From: Adiantum capillus-veneris
Lineage: Eukaryota; Streptophyta; Polypodiopsida; Polypodiales; Pteridaceae
NCBI GenBank assembly: GCA_014529385.2
Contig: CM043968.1
Span: 29,981,013 to 30,045,012, forward strand
Reading direction: 5' to 3'
Length of the DNA: 64,000 bases
This document shows positions 47,201-58,482 of the stretch, one piece after another. The notes below the pieces were generated by a model. It had not been told where the DNA came from, ran no database searches, and was given only the letters and a program-made list of their open reading frames with translations. Each line of letters starts with the position of its first letter. Positions within the stretch are counted from its first letter, which is position 1. The translations under genes and the position numbers were made by a program.

Positions 47201-49090
47201 CCAAATGCATCAAAGATCATGCCATTAAACTTGATTGAGGTTACCGAGGAGCCATCACAAAGTACACGTGTGATACCAGTAAATGTAGTCACATGATCGA
47301 TGCTCCGAAAACAAAATTATATTCTTGAAGAAAGAGACACGGCATCAATTGCCCAATCTTAGAAGAAGAAGAAAACACAAAGAAAGAGATCGCAAAAAGA
47401 AGCGAAGTCTGACCCCAGTTCAAAGACCAACATAGGGACTGGTGAGGAGCCCGTATATGAATGACGCTGAAGAGGATTCTGATTCAGGTGAAACCATGGA
47501 GACTAAATGACCACTAGGAAAGAAAAAACCAACCAAGATTGTCATGAGCCACAATGGCCAGGACCCAAGAAGAAGGTAGGAACTTACCCAAACCCTACAC
47601 AGGAGATTGAACGAGTCAAACAATTAAGCAGTTTGGTAGAAGAGACCCAAAGGGATCTAGAGCTGACACCTAGGCAGATGCAGATTACCGACACAATGTT
47701 ATGTACGCAAAAGCAACCTCACAAAGTCCATAGACCACTAGCCATACCTAGTGTCATCCAAGAAGAAAGTGACTTTAAGTTGTGGAAAAGTGGACGTACT
47801 CCTTTCTTGTTGGAGAGAATGTGTACAGGGAGACTACTTGACCCTATCGAAGAAATGGAGATCCCATCTTCCCCACGTCAAGGGACTGAAGCCCAGAAAG
47901 TACAGTTAAATATTACCAAATCGATGGATTTCATGGCTTTAGAAGTTAGAACCACCATCATGTCCAAACTATACGGAGACCCCGAGCTATTCTTAGCTCT
48001 TAGATCTTTCCTCAATGGAGAATAGAAAGTCAGGCTATCACAATTTGCACAGATGGATGGAGCTAGGGAGGTGCCAATAGAGGAGGAACACTTGGATTCT
48101 CAACCCAACCTAGATGAGAACTCTGTTGTGGAATTACCTGTTAACAAGTTGAGACAATACTTTGAAGGCAATGAATCCAATGCGACCATACCAATCACTA
48201 CTAAGGGATTAACTGTGAAGGAAATCCTTGATGGTGGCGTTGGGGTTAGCATTGTGACTAAAAATTGATGTGAAACTATGGGAAGACCTCACCTTGGGAC
48301 CACAAACATAGTGGTAAAGATGGCCAATGGGACTATTGTTAAGCCTATTGGGATGCTAGAAGATCTCAAATCAAGGTCTTTGGACACAAAATTAGGAATA
48401 TCTTCATTGTTATGGATTTTTCCAAGCACACTATGTCATCTCAGATGATCTTAGGATGTCCTTCCATGAGGGAATCAAAAATGGTGCATGACTGGTCTAA
48501 AAACCGTGTCTACTTGCAGTTCCAAGACTCTGTTATTCGAGTGGATCTTGTAACTGGTCAAGCACACCCTCTAGGAAACAGATTTATAATTAATTATAGA
48601 TCTGACACCCACAGTTCACTCGGCCCCATTGCAGTATTGTTACACGTGTAAAGTGGACACTGACATTGGGGAAGATTCTCCTTATATGGATGTTCTACTT
48701 GGGATGACTGAGTGTGACAATGTGGATTGGGTCCACCTAATAGCAACCATAGACACTTGGGGAAATAGGGGGACGACCTGGGTAACACCTGAGGGGGATG
48801 AAATGCCACAACTCGCACCTTTAAATATTATAGGAGCAATGCATATAGCTTCCGATAAGACCCATCACAATATAACTTAGAAAACATACAAATGGGTCTC
48901 TAAAGCTTTTTTAGCGACCATTGCTCATGCTAAAAAATAGAAGCCTTGTGAGAAACGCCCCACTCGCTCCCAAAAATGTAAGAGAACGTTGAGTTGGATT
49001 CCTAAACGACTATTGGAAGCCGAAGGCTACTATGTGAAGGAAACGATCAAATTTGGGTGCCAAAACGGCAATTGTGTTCTTGCTTGTCAC
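44297..49090 (+). pseudogene. gag-pro: Gag and protease region of element E, no RT or integrase
   Basis: Read through at least six frame changes. The N-terminal part (44297-45770) includes a long Pro/Thr/Met-rich stretch. A retrotransposon Gag domain follows (GKAGDWYRTLRVEEKTIYPT, about 45964-46023, then LRRLFLKEYIREG). Zinc knuckles: CSICYGLHSSSECP (about 46519), a decayed one near 46584, CYECGGPHCVAECP (about 47039) and CNRCGIDHLIVQCP (about 47156). A retropepsin follows with ILDGGVGVSIVTKN (about 48220) and MILGCPSM (about 48447). D-G-G replaces the usual D-S/T-G, as in several plant gypsy groups. It ends in a linker with W-I-P-K-R-L-L-E-A-E-G-Y-Y near 49000. No RT, RNase H or integrase motif appears before the 3' LTR at 51558. 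Confidence 0.82.
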
Positions 49091-49539
49091 CTGACCCATG
49101 TGAGTCAAATCTTATAACGATAAAGCCGAGTGAAGATCGTGGGAAGGGAAAAATCACAAAACACTATACACCGGTCCAGAGCTAGTATGGGTACCCAAGC
49201 GAGAAAGGCTTGTGTCGCTCAGCTCAAAAATAGACAAAACAAATGAAGCTTCTTGCTCTTCATGTAGTTCCTATACGGAAATAGAAGCTTCGACACAACC
49301 TCCACTACCATTGTACATATCCATACAAACAAGAAAAAATTTGCACCTCCCATTGTAAGTTCACCACCTACAACATTGTTGCAAATAAAATCATGGGAGA
49401 GTACCTTACCACCCTTGCAACTAGATGAAATTCCTAGGGTGGTTGAAAACTATTGGCCAAAGTCTTCACCATAACAACTTGGAACAATTGGTTTCAAAAG
49501 GTGACGACATCATTCCAAAAGTATGATGTACCCAAGGAA

Positions 49540-51557
49540 GGGGGGAGTGTTTGCTGACATCTATCATTCACTTGCTCCCCTCTTAACCTTCCTCCCTGAC
49601 CTATGAATCTCCCACTCTTAGGGAATGTATATATATAGCCCTATACTCAAGAAAACAAAAATTAAAAAAGTAAAAGAGCAAGAGCCACCAAACAAAAAGA
49701 TGGAAACGTACAAGTTCTAGTACATGACCCAAAATCATAAAAACACATTATGCACAAGGACACAATCTTTTAACATGACGGGAACATGACCCTTATAATA
49801 TTTTCACTTTAACCATCATCTATCTGTGTGTACAGATATAGCTAGTATGCTAGAGTCATCCACCCCTACCTTGGGTGAGAAGTACCCTCTTTACTTTTCA
49901 CAAGTGTTTCACATAGTCTACCCAGTGCTTGCATGTGAATGGGATTTGGTAGATACGCTAGCATGTGAGAGGAATTTCGAGGAATATCCTACCCTTTTGA
50001 CCAAGATGACTATAGACATCTAGTGACCTTCTTAGTAAACATTTGTTCCTCTAATGATGAGAAAGAGTTACAAGATGGCACATATGGTCTCATGAATGAT
50101 GACTTTGTTTTTCTCGACGATGACGAGGATAGAGGTTTAGTCTTAGGGTTACCTCCCCATCTCTACAATATCCTATTCCCTTGACTCTCTAGGGGGGTGC
50201 AAATAATTAGGTTAGGGTTCCTTATGATTGTTTGATTGTGTTCAATAAAGGTTGGTGCCTCTTCCCACTGATGTGCCTCCTAGAGGTATTCCTTGTGTTT
50301 TCTAGTGTGTATAGGAATATATTGTTGTTGTTAGGATTTGGAACTTCATGGATTCTTTCTCTCGTTCACTCTTCAAATCAAGCGCGATCATCAACACGAA
50401 TAGGTGTTTCTTGTCCATAACCATTGCCCCTTGTCTTCTTTTTAGCATCAATGATTATCTGCTTTAAATGTGATTGGTAGCACAATATTTATCATATTTG
50501 CTTAGATTAAAAATTAGACTCAAGATAATTTCATGTCATAATACCTTGTCTAGGTTTAATTTTTGAGCAGTCTGATTAAGCTAGTTTGACCAAGTTAGGC
50601 ATTATAGACCTTCTCTTAATACCATGGGGAATACCTTCCTAATAATCAATGGTTACTTTAGGTTCTTAATCCGATTTAGACAGCATTATGTGCAATGTAC
50701 TAGGGTTTCCTGGTGGGCTTAGTCCCTATTGACCTTTAGCTTCAGTATTATAAAGGGTGTTTACTAGTGTGATGAACCTGGGGAGGGTAACAATGTTATA
50801 TGACCCCCCAAAGTTACAAAATTAAAATGTTGAAAACGAATAGACAAAAAAATCAAAAGTGGCACAATGTAAAATCTTAAGTTGGAAGAGAAATCCCAGC
50901 TTGATTTGGTACTTCACTCGCATGTATCGCCTATGGTACTAGAGTCCTAGAGGTTCCCAGTGTGGGCGCTTTTCCTTGAAAAGCAAAAAACCCAAGGCAT
51001 ACAAAATAAGCGCACACATCAAAATTGAATCAATGTGAAAAGCTTTGGGGGGTCAAAGAAAAAGGTATAAGCTAGCGATGATTTCATGAGCAATTCCTTT
51101 TATCATAGCTTAACTACAAGGTCTTCTAGGTATAGCCTCTACTCAACCCTTAGACATGAAATACTTGGCTCTTGCGATTAAACAACTTAATTAACCAGAG
51201 AAAATTGAGAAGTTTGCCCATGGTATTAATAGTTAATCTCTAGTACCTTTCGATTATTAAATTAGCGACCCTAGACTTGTTTAGTTTTTGACCTTTATAA
51301 CTGCTTATGCGTTGGATTATATTACAGTTTAATGTTTACTACTGACAAATTGTTAAATATTTTGTTACCAATCAATTTGTGTGCCTACAACTACATATGC
51401 TTTTAAAGTATATGAGAATGCAGTTATTGTGCCAATTTTGGTTGATTTTTTAGTGAAGAAGGCTAAGGGCATTCAATCTCGGATGCTCTTCCACCTCGAC
51501 GAACGGGCTTCATCTCAATAGCTTTCAAGGATGGAATCTACATCAGGAAGGGGGGCA
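49540..51557 (+). other. Element E 3' module X with polypurine tracts
   Basis: Starts near a purine run AAGGAAGGGGGGAGTG (about 49534-49549) and ends at AGGAAGGGGGGC directly before the LTR at 51558. A matching purine run lies at about 50189. The whole module recurs at 51921-54143. Apart from the frame at 49826-50184 it is non-coding. Confidence 0.75.
49826..50184 (+). pseudogene. Unknown reading frame in module X (copy 1)
   Basis: First part (49826-49985) encodes I-A-S-M-L-E-S-S-T-P-T-L-G-E-K-Y-P-L-Y-F and then HIVYPVLACEWDLVDTLA. A short deletion shifts the frame, and 49990-50184 is open for 65 codons, reading YPFDQDDYRHLVTFLVN, an acidic LDDDEDRGL block and the end H-L-Y-N-I-L-F-P. The second copy of the module (52137-52589) encodes the same protein, with its own frameshifts, and keeps the 24 residues deleted here. 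I recognise no family. It may be an accessory or env-position product of element E. Confidence 0.5.
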
Positions 51558-51873
51558 TGTTAACCCTCATGGACACCCTATCACCTTCGACAGATGCATA
51601 TTATTTATTTGGTTGAGTCATGGACCGGGCTTGTTAGTTCAATAGGTGTGTAGGTGATCGTCGATGAGAGGCGCACCACTTATCTTATTTGTATAGTAGT
51701 CTTGCAACGATTGGCCACTATGAGCGCCCATGTGTGAATGGGTCAAACTCTTATAGAAGGTCCATTTGACCTAAAAATCCTGATTTTGGGAGGTGTAAGC
51801 TAAGAAGTGCTCTTGATCCATCTCTGTCTCCTTCTCCTTCGTGTGCTCACATGTGTATGTGTGTGTGTGTATG

Positions 51874-51920
<47 letters not shown>
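51558..51920 (+). repeat. Truncated LTR of element E (3' LTR, second copy)
   Basis: TGTTAACCCTCATGGACACC onward matches the LTR at 40935 for about 360 bp and stops inside the (GA)n tract (51878-51920). The last about 200 bp of the LTR are missing and module X-prime begins at once. Confidence 0.88.
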
Positions 51921-51923
<3 letters not shown>

Positions 51924-54143
51924 CGTGTGTGATTCTTAACCTCCTAATCTTAGGGAATGTATGCATATAGCCCTATACTAAAATTAAAAAAAAAAAGAGA
52001 GAGTAAAAAAAGCAAGAGCTACCATACAAAAATCTTGGAACTAACAAGATCCGGTCTATAAACCAAAACTCATAGTGACACATCACGCACAATGACACAA
52101 CCCTTATGATATTTTCAAACTAACCAAACTCTATCTGTGTGTATAGATATTGCTAGTATATCAGAGTCATCCACTCATACCTTGGGTGAGAGGTACCCTC
52201 TTTACTTTTTTCAAGTGTTTCACATGGTCTACCATGTGCTTACCTCTGAATGGGATTTGGTAGATACACTAGCAGGTGAGAAAAATTTTGAGGAATTAGA
52301 ATGGCTAATACGTCTCTTGACCATGATTGATCCCTACTTAGTAGAGAACATCTCCAATTGCACAAGATTATCCTTTTGAGCAAGATGAATATCCACACCT
52401 AGTGACCTTCTTAGTGAACCTATGTGCATCTGAAAGATGAGGAAGATTTACATGATTTCACGGATGGGACACATGGAGTCTCATTGAGGATAAATTTATT
52501 TATCTTGATGATGATGAGGATAGAGGTTTAGACTTAGGGTTTCCAGTCCATCTATACAATATCCTGTTCCCTTGACCCTTTAGGGGGGTGCAAATAGATA
52601 GGTTAGGGCTCTTTATGTTGTTTTGGTTCTGTTCAATAAGGGTTGGTGCCTCTTCCCATTGATGTGCCTCCTAGAGGTATTTCCTAGTGTGTACACGAAT
52701 GTATTGAAGTAGCTGGGATTTCGAACATGAGGCATGTTTTCAAGTCCACTCATCGAATCAAGCACGATGGCCATTACAAATAGGTGTTCCTTGACCATTA
52801 TCGTTGCTTGTTGTTTTTTCTAGCATCTACGTTTGTCTGCTTTAATCGTGATTGGTAGCAATATGTTCAACACATTTTCTTAGTATTAGACATTAGATTC
52901 GATATAATTTTATGTCATAGTCCCTTGTCTAGGCTTATGAATCGAGAATTCTAGCTAAGCCAGTTTGACCATGGTAGAGCGTTAGAGGTCTTCACTTAAA
53001 ACCGTAGGGAATGCCTTCCTAATTTTCAATGGTTATTTAGGCTCTGAATCTGATACTATGAAGCATTGCGTACAATGTGCTAGTGCTTTCTAGTGGGTTT
53101 AATTCCTCTTGACCTTTAGCTTAGGTATCATAAAGGGAGTTTGACTATTGTGATGAGCTTGGGAAAGGTAGCAGTGTCAAAATAACCCCCCAAAGTTACA
53201 AAATTGAAATGCAATGAAAGAAAAAAAACAGAAAAACAAGAAAACAAAAACAAAAGTGCCAAAAATGTAAAATCTTAAGCTAGAAGAGAAAGCTTGGCTT
53301 GATTTGGTACTTCACTTACATGTATTGCCTATGGTACTAGATCCCTAGAGGTTCCCATTGTGGGCACTTTTCCTTGAGAAGAAAAAAGCCCCGGGCATAC
53401 AAAATAAGCACACACGTCAAATGACTTTGAGTCAATGTGAAAAAAAAAGAGCCCAAAAGATCAATTAAAGCTCTATGTGGAAACAAAGTATATATCATAA
53501 ACACTTTGGAGGGTCAAACAATGGGAACAATTCAAGCGATGATTTCATGTGCGATTCCATTTATCATATCTTAACTAGATGGTCTTCTAGGTATAGCCTC
53601 TAGTTAGCCCTGGGACATGAAACACTTTGCTCTGGCGATTAAAAATTCTAATTGGCTATAGAGAATTGAGAATATTGCCCATGGTATTAATAATTGACCC
53701 TTAGTTCCTATTGACAATTAAATTAGCAACCCTAGACTTTTTGATTCGTTGACCGTTACAAGTGCTTATGCATTTGATTATATTTCATTTTAATGTTTAC
53801 TTCTCAACAAAGTTTTTAGTATTCTATTACCAATCATTTTGTGTGCTTATTCATTGCATATGCTTTTTAATTATCCATGTTCTCATGAGAATGCAGTTAC
53901 TATGCCATTTTTGGTTGACTTTGTAGTGTTCAATTGAAGCTAAAGAGTTGAGCTCTAGTAGAGGAAAAGTGCAGCTACTTGTAGAATTAAACTTCTTGAT
54001 TGAGAGCACGTCCATGATCCACTAAAATGTTTAACTACTATAGGACTCATACGAGTGGACCCACCAAGTTCCTACTTTTTGAACATACCTCGAACATACC
54101 TTCCTAAATTCCGAGGGTGGAATTTACATAAGGAAGGGGAGCA
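51921..54143 (+). other. Second copy of element E 3' module (X-prime)
   Basis: Collinear with 49600-51557, starting near CTTAGGGAATGTATGCATATAGCCC and ending with AGGAAGGGGA before the next LTR start. Divergence is easily seen (many substitutions and indels), so the duplication is not recent. Confidence 0.85.
52137..52589 (+). pseudogene. Unknown reading frame in module X-prime (copy 2)
   Basis: Open from 52137 for 80 codons (THTLGERYPLYF...EWDLVDTLAGEKNFEELEWL...MIDPYLVENIS), then frameshifted into YPFEQDEYPHLVTFLVN and, after two more shifts, LDDDEDRGLDLGF and H-L-Y-N-I-L-F-P. It is homologous to 49826-50184, and comparing the two shows which breaks are specific to each. Function unknown. 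Confidence 0.5.
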
Positions 54144-54252
54144 TGTTATCTTTGTTCATTCTTATTATTATTATTGAGTTATCGGCCAGGCTTGTTGGCT
54201 CCACACATGTATTTATGGGTGATCACTGATGATAGGCACACACCATATTTAG

Positions 54253-54320
<68 letters not shown>

Positions 54321-54427
54321 CATACTAACTGTCAACCAAGTGTGGGTGCCCATATGTGAATGGGACAACTCACGTAAGGTTCTGTAACCCTAACCTTTTC
54401 TTATTCTAGAATATATGGTTTGCTTAC
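54144..54427 (+). repeat. Third LTR-like fragment of element E
   Basis: TGTTATCTTTG after a polypurine tract. It keeps blocks of the E LTR (GGCTTGTTGGCTCC, GTGATCACTGATGA-AGGC, GGTGCCCATATGTGAATGGG), but (GA)n (54254-54318) sits at a different place. It is cut at 54428 by an LTR of family D. Confidence 0.7.
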
Positions 54428-55544
54428 TGTCATAAAAACTAATATCTAACTATACCCAAATGAATTTCTCATATTAAACTGATCACTTAATGTGAGAGAA
54501 TAAAGTGGAACAAGAGTTAGAATATGGATATGTTCTTTAGATGCATCTCAGCACGGGACCAAAGGTAATGGGTCCAAACGGGAGATGGTCTATCAAAGAG
54601 CAATGCTAATGTAGTTTAAAAGACCTTAGTGTTAGTTTCATTAGAGACCTCCAATAGTTAGTGTGAAAAGCCTTGGACCTTAGGTAAGCTAGGAATGTTC
54701 TTGAGGTGGGAACCCGGCCCAAGCTTAAGGTGCTTGTCGTGCTTGATGATTGGGATGCTTGAGGTGGGAACCAGGCCCAAGGTTGAGGGGCTTGAGGTGT
54801 CAAAAAGTCAACAATTATCCCTACAAGGAGGGGGCAAGCCCTACAAGTAGGGGACATGAGAGAGAACACACACACCCTCACACTAGGCAAGCCTAAGCCA
54901 AGGAGGCAACAAGGACACATGTCAAGCTCCTCTCCATGTTGCCCACATAAGGTTCCTAGAGCCTATTGGTTGGCCTCTCAAGGGATCCAGTGAGAAATTA
55001 GTTGATTTAATTAATTTTTAAAGCACTATTCAAGCCCTCTCTCTCAAAGGGGTAAGAAGGACACTTGTCCTAATACTACCCTTGTTGCTTGATATGCACT
55101 AAGCATGTGATTGGCCAATCTTGAGGAGGTCCAATCAAGTGCAAGCTAGTGCTAGAAGAGGGCGTTGACCAAAACAAGGAGGGGGCTAGCTTGGGGGGTA
55201 TACTCTCCCGCGCACACACACGCACTCATTGTGTGATTTGCAAGGTGCAAGAGTTCCATCTCCTTCTCCAAGATTATAGAGAAGCTGAGAGACTACACCA
55301 ACACTCTTGGCTATGAAATGCAAATCCAACCAAGAGCCATGCTCCAATGCTTAAGCTTGACATCTTCTCCATCTTCATTACTATGCTATTATGTATGCTA
55401 AGAAACAAGAGTGATGAGAAGTGATGAACTATTTCTTTCACCTATGAATGTTTCTTCTTCCTCTTACCTACCATCATTCCCTGATAGCTCTCTCCACCTT
55501 TGAAGGTGTTTGAGGCCTTGGGACTGAGGCCAAGGATGGTTCCT
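54428..55544 (+). repeat. 5' LTR of gypsy family D, left part
   Basis: Starts TGTCATAAAAACTAATATC. It matches the reverse complement of the solo LTR at 42126-43738 and runs to 55544, where a second D LTR is inserted. The last five bases, TTCCT, are the left target duplication. Confidence 0.9.
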
Positions 55545-57136
55545 TGTAACATTTAATGGCCTAAAATCTTATGTGTAGCGGAAATTAGCATGAACATAGT
55601 GAGCATTTCATTAGAGTTGATTCCTAATGAGAATTACAAGAGTGCTTGGGTGGAGAGAGCAACAAAAAGCATAACACCTAGTTAGAAAGCATCGACAATA
55701 CTTTCAAAAGAGAGAGCAATTAAGCTATTGACAACAGTTGAGGACCGGATTTGCATGGAGCCGGTCCCCCCTCCAAAAGGCTTTGTATTATGGTTTCTCC
55801 CATCAAAAGAGACATTGTACAATACAATTCTTTGTGTTCCTTCAAGACGAGCTAGTGCAATGAAGATGGAAGCTTCATACACCAAGCAAAACACTTAATC
55901 AAACACAACTTGAATTATCCCCGTTCTCAGACCCAAGACCTCACACACCTTCGAAGATGGTGAGAGCTAGCAGGGTATGAGAGTAGATTGAGAGGAAAAA
56001 GAAGTATCTTACGAGAAAGAAGTACATCTCCTCACATAATCACTCATATTAGCATAGCTTAGCTTAGTAATTAGCTTGGTAGAGAAGATGAGCATGCATT
56101 GAAGCTTGGCTCTTGGTTGGATTTGCATCCACATGCCAAGAGAGTGTTGATGTAGGCTTCTATCTCACAAGCTTGGAGTAGGTGATGAGCTCTCCATTAA
56201 AGCTTGGGAGGAGATAGAGTATTTTCCCTTCACACATGGTCAAGTGTGAGAGTGTGTGTGTCAATGCCAAGCAAAAATCAGCCCCCTCTCTCTCTTGGGC
56301 GAGCCCTAGCTGCTAAGTTAGTCTGGCTTTTGCCTCATTGGACCTCCCCAGGTCAAGCCAATAGGGATTAAGCAGCATAAGTGATAGCCTTCTGACATGT
56401 GTCCCCCTTTCCCCTTTTGTGAGAGCTTTAGATAATTAAATAATTAAACTAAACTCTCATTGGACCCCTTTGCCTCCTGGCCAATAGGAATCAAGCAAGC
56501 CATGGGGCTCCTGAATGCTCATTGGACCCCTTGGGAGACTGCCCAATAGTCTTCTAGGACACTTAATTCTTATTGGTTTCTTTTATTAAATGTTTTTAAA
56601 TTAATTAAACTAGATTTACTCTAGCCTAATTCTCATTGGTCCACTTCAAGGGTCTTCCAATAGGAATTGGGCATACCTTGTGGGCATCTGGCCTAGGGAG
56701 CTGACATGTGTCCCTCATTCCCTTTGTGTAAAGGGAGCCTGTGTGTGTGTGTGTGTGGCTTTCTCTCTCATCCCCTAGCTTTGGGGCTCGCCCCCTCCCA
56801 TGTAGGGATGTAGAAAGACTTTTTGGGCACACACTAAGCATCCAATTTTCCCTAAGGTTGACCTTTGGACACAACCTTTGAATTTTGGAACCTTAGCATT
56901 TTGGAAGTCTTAATGGGCTGAACCTTAGGGTCTTTTTAGCCCGTTGTTTCACATGGCTCTTTTGCAGATGGCCCCCCCTTTGGATCCCTATTTTCCCTCC
57001 TTTGGATCCCTACTGTGGCCGGTCTGCAAACTTAACCAATATTCTAGCTTTTTCTCCCTTGGCACTTCCCCACATTAAATGATCAGTTTAATATGAGAAA
57101 ATCATTTAGGAGAATTAGATATTGATTATTATGACA
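55545..57136 (-). mobile_element. Solo LTR of family D inserted in another D LTR
   Basis: 1592 bp reading TGTCATAATAATC...GTTACA on the minus strand, flanked by a perfect TTCCT duplication (55540-55544 and 57137-57141). No internal sequence remains. Its right half is the closest relative of the fragment at 26039-26793. Together with the host LTR it creates a large inverted repeat. Confidence 0.94.
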
Positions 57137-57507
57137 TTCCTACTTTTTACAAAGCCTATGTTACGCTCATGATGCATGAAGCTTTCCATCTTCATTGCAT
57201 CACCTAGGTCACAAGGAACACAAATATTTTATTATACTAAGTCTCTCTTGATGGGAGAATTTATAATACAAAAGCCTATTGGAGGGGGGACTGGCTCCAC
57301 ATAAATCCGTTCCTCAACTATTGTCAAGTTCTCTAAACTCTCTCTCTTGCAAAAATATTGTTCATGCCAAGTTAATTAAGTACTATGGTTATGTTTCTAC
57401 CGCTTATTACATTCACCCTCTATGTTCTCAAATTAGTCTCACAAAAATGCTCACTCTAACTCTCTTAATTCCGCTATTCTCAGAGTTCATAGGCCATTTC
57501 CATTACA
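57137..57507 (+). repeat. 5' LTR of gypsy family D, right part
   Basis: Resumes the LTR after the TTCCT duplication and ends CATTACA. Without the insert and one copy of the duplication the LTR is about 1483 bp. Confidence 0.9.
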
Positions 57508-57508
57508 T

Positions 57509-57519
57509 TGGTATCAGAG
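57509..57519 (+). other. Primer-binding site, initiator Met tRNA (element D)
   Basis: TGGTATCAGAG follows the LTR end after one base. It matches the first 11 bases of the initiator-Met primer site; the next base is A, where C is expected. Confidence 0.85.
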
Positions 57520-57917
57520 ATATTGGTTTCTCTTTTCTTGCTTAAGAAGAGAGGTCATTAAGTTGTCCCCATGAAAGATTGGGCATGTTTATTGCAATAG
57601 GGTAAGTGGGATAGGGATCTATTATCTTGGTTGAGAAGGACTTAGTTCGAGGTACACCATTGGGAACTATAGTCTTAATAATGGAGCCTCTCGGGGCTTG
57701 CCTTTGGCTTCGCCATTATTGAGCTACAAGCAAGCTCCAAATGAACCATAATCAACCGAGCAATGTTAGACCCTCTCCACTAGTCTTTGCAATCAACAGT
57801 GTCTAAACCACGGGTGTGGCTGCTTGAGAATTGATTTTCAAAGGTAAAGAAGAGTAGCAACTAAGGCTTTTGAGGGTACCAAAGCACAAACTAATTCTAT
57901 ACATAAGTATAATTAAC

Positions 57918-58482
57918 ATGTCTGAAAATAACCAAGAGAGTAGAATGAACATTGATAATTTGATTTTGCTCATGAAGGTGCTAATGATGATGCCCCCATG
58001 TTTGTTAATTACCTTGCTACTAGGTTGCAGCAAGCTATGGGCAACCCTGCTTTGCAAGCCAAAGTTACTCAACAACTTCGTGCTTATGGGATTCCCTTCC
58101 TCTCGAAGAGGAGAGAGAGCTTAGGAGGCCTCTTGATGAGACCCCCAAAAGAAGACTCTCTCCCATAAGAGAGGAGGAATCCAAAGAACGAGAAATAAGT
58201 GAATCCCTAAGTTCCTCTAAAGATGTGGCTCCACGAAGACGGCGGTCTAGACGATCGCCAACTCCTCCCAAGAGGAAACGGTCAACCCACAGTCCTTCTC
58301 CTCATCACTCCAAAAGGGAAGAGATGAAACAAAGGAAGAAAAGAGTAAGAAAGAGGTCACCCTCTTCTCCCTCTTCTTCACCTTCCTCCTCTTCCGACAA
58401 AAGCAATAGCTATTCTCCTAGAGAATACAAGAGGGGAGGACATCGATCAACTCAAATGACAGAGTTTTGGAACTGTAATTAG
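57918..58482 (+). pseudogene. gag: Family D Gag start with RS-rich segment
   Basis: ATG at 57918 begins MSENNQESRMNIDN. After a frameshift the sequence reads F-V-N-Y-L-A-T-R-L-Q-Q-A-M-G-N-P-A-L-Q-A (about 58001-58060). A second frameshift near 58100 leads into an Arg/Ser/Pro-rich stretch (RRRRSRRSPTPPKRKRST, about 58234-58287, and a run of Ser-Pro and Ser residues to about 58420). The sequence is lost at about 58490 where inverted element E2 begins. The RS-rich part looks like the arginine-serine domains of splicing factors or a nucleic-acid-binding Gag tail. It lies 400 bp after the LTR and primer site, so it should be the N-terminal Gag of family D. Confidence 0.65.

Noticed and set aside
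49534-49549. 3' end of element E at the first polypurine run
   Set aside because: The sequence after it does not match the E LTR; the run at 51545-51556 is followed by a true LTR start.
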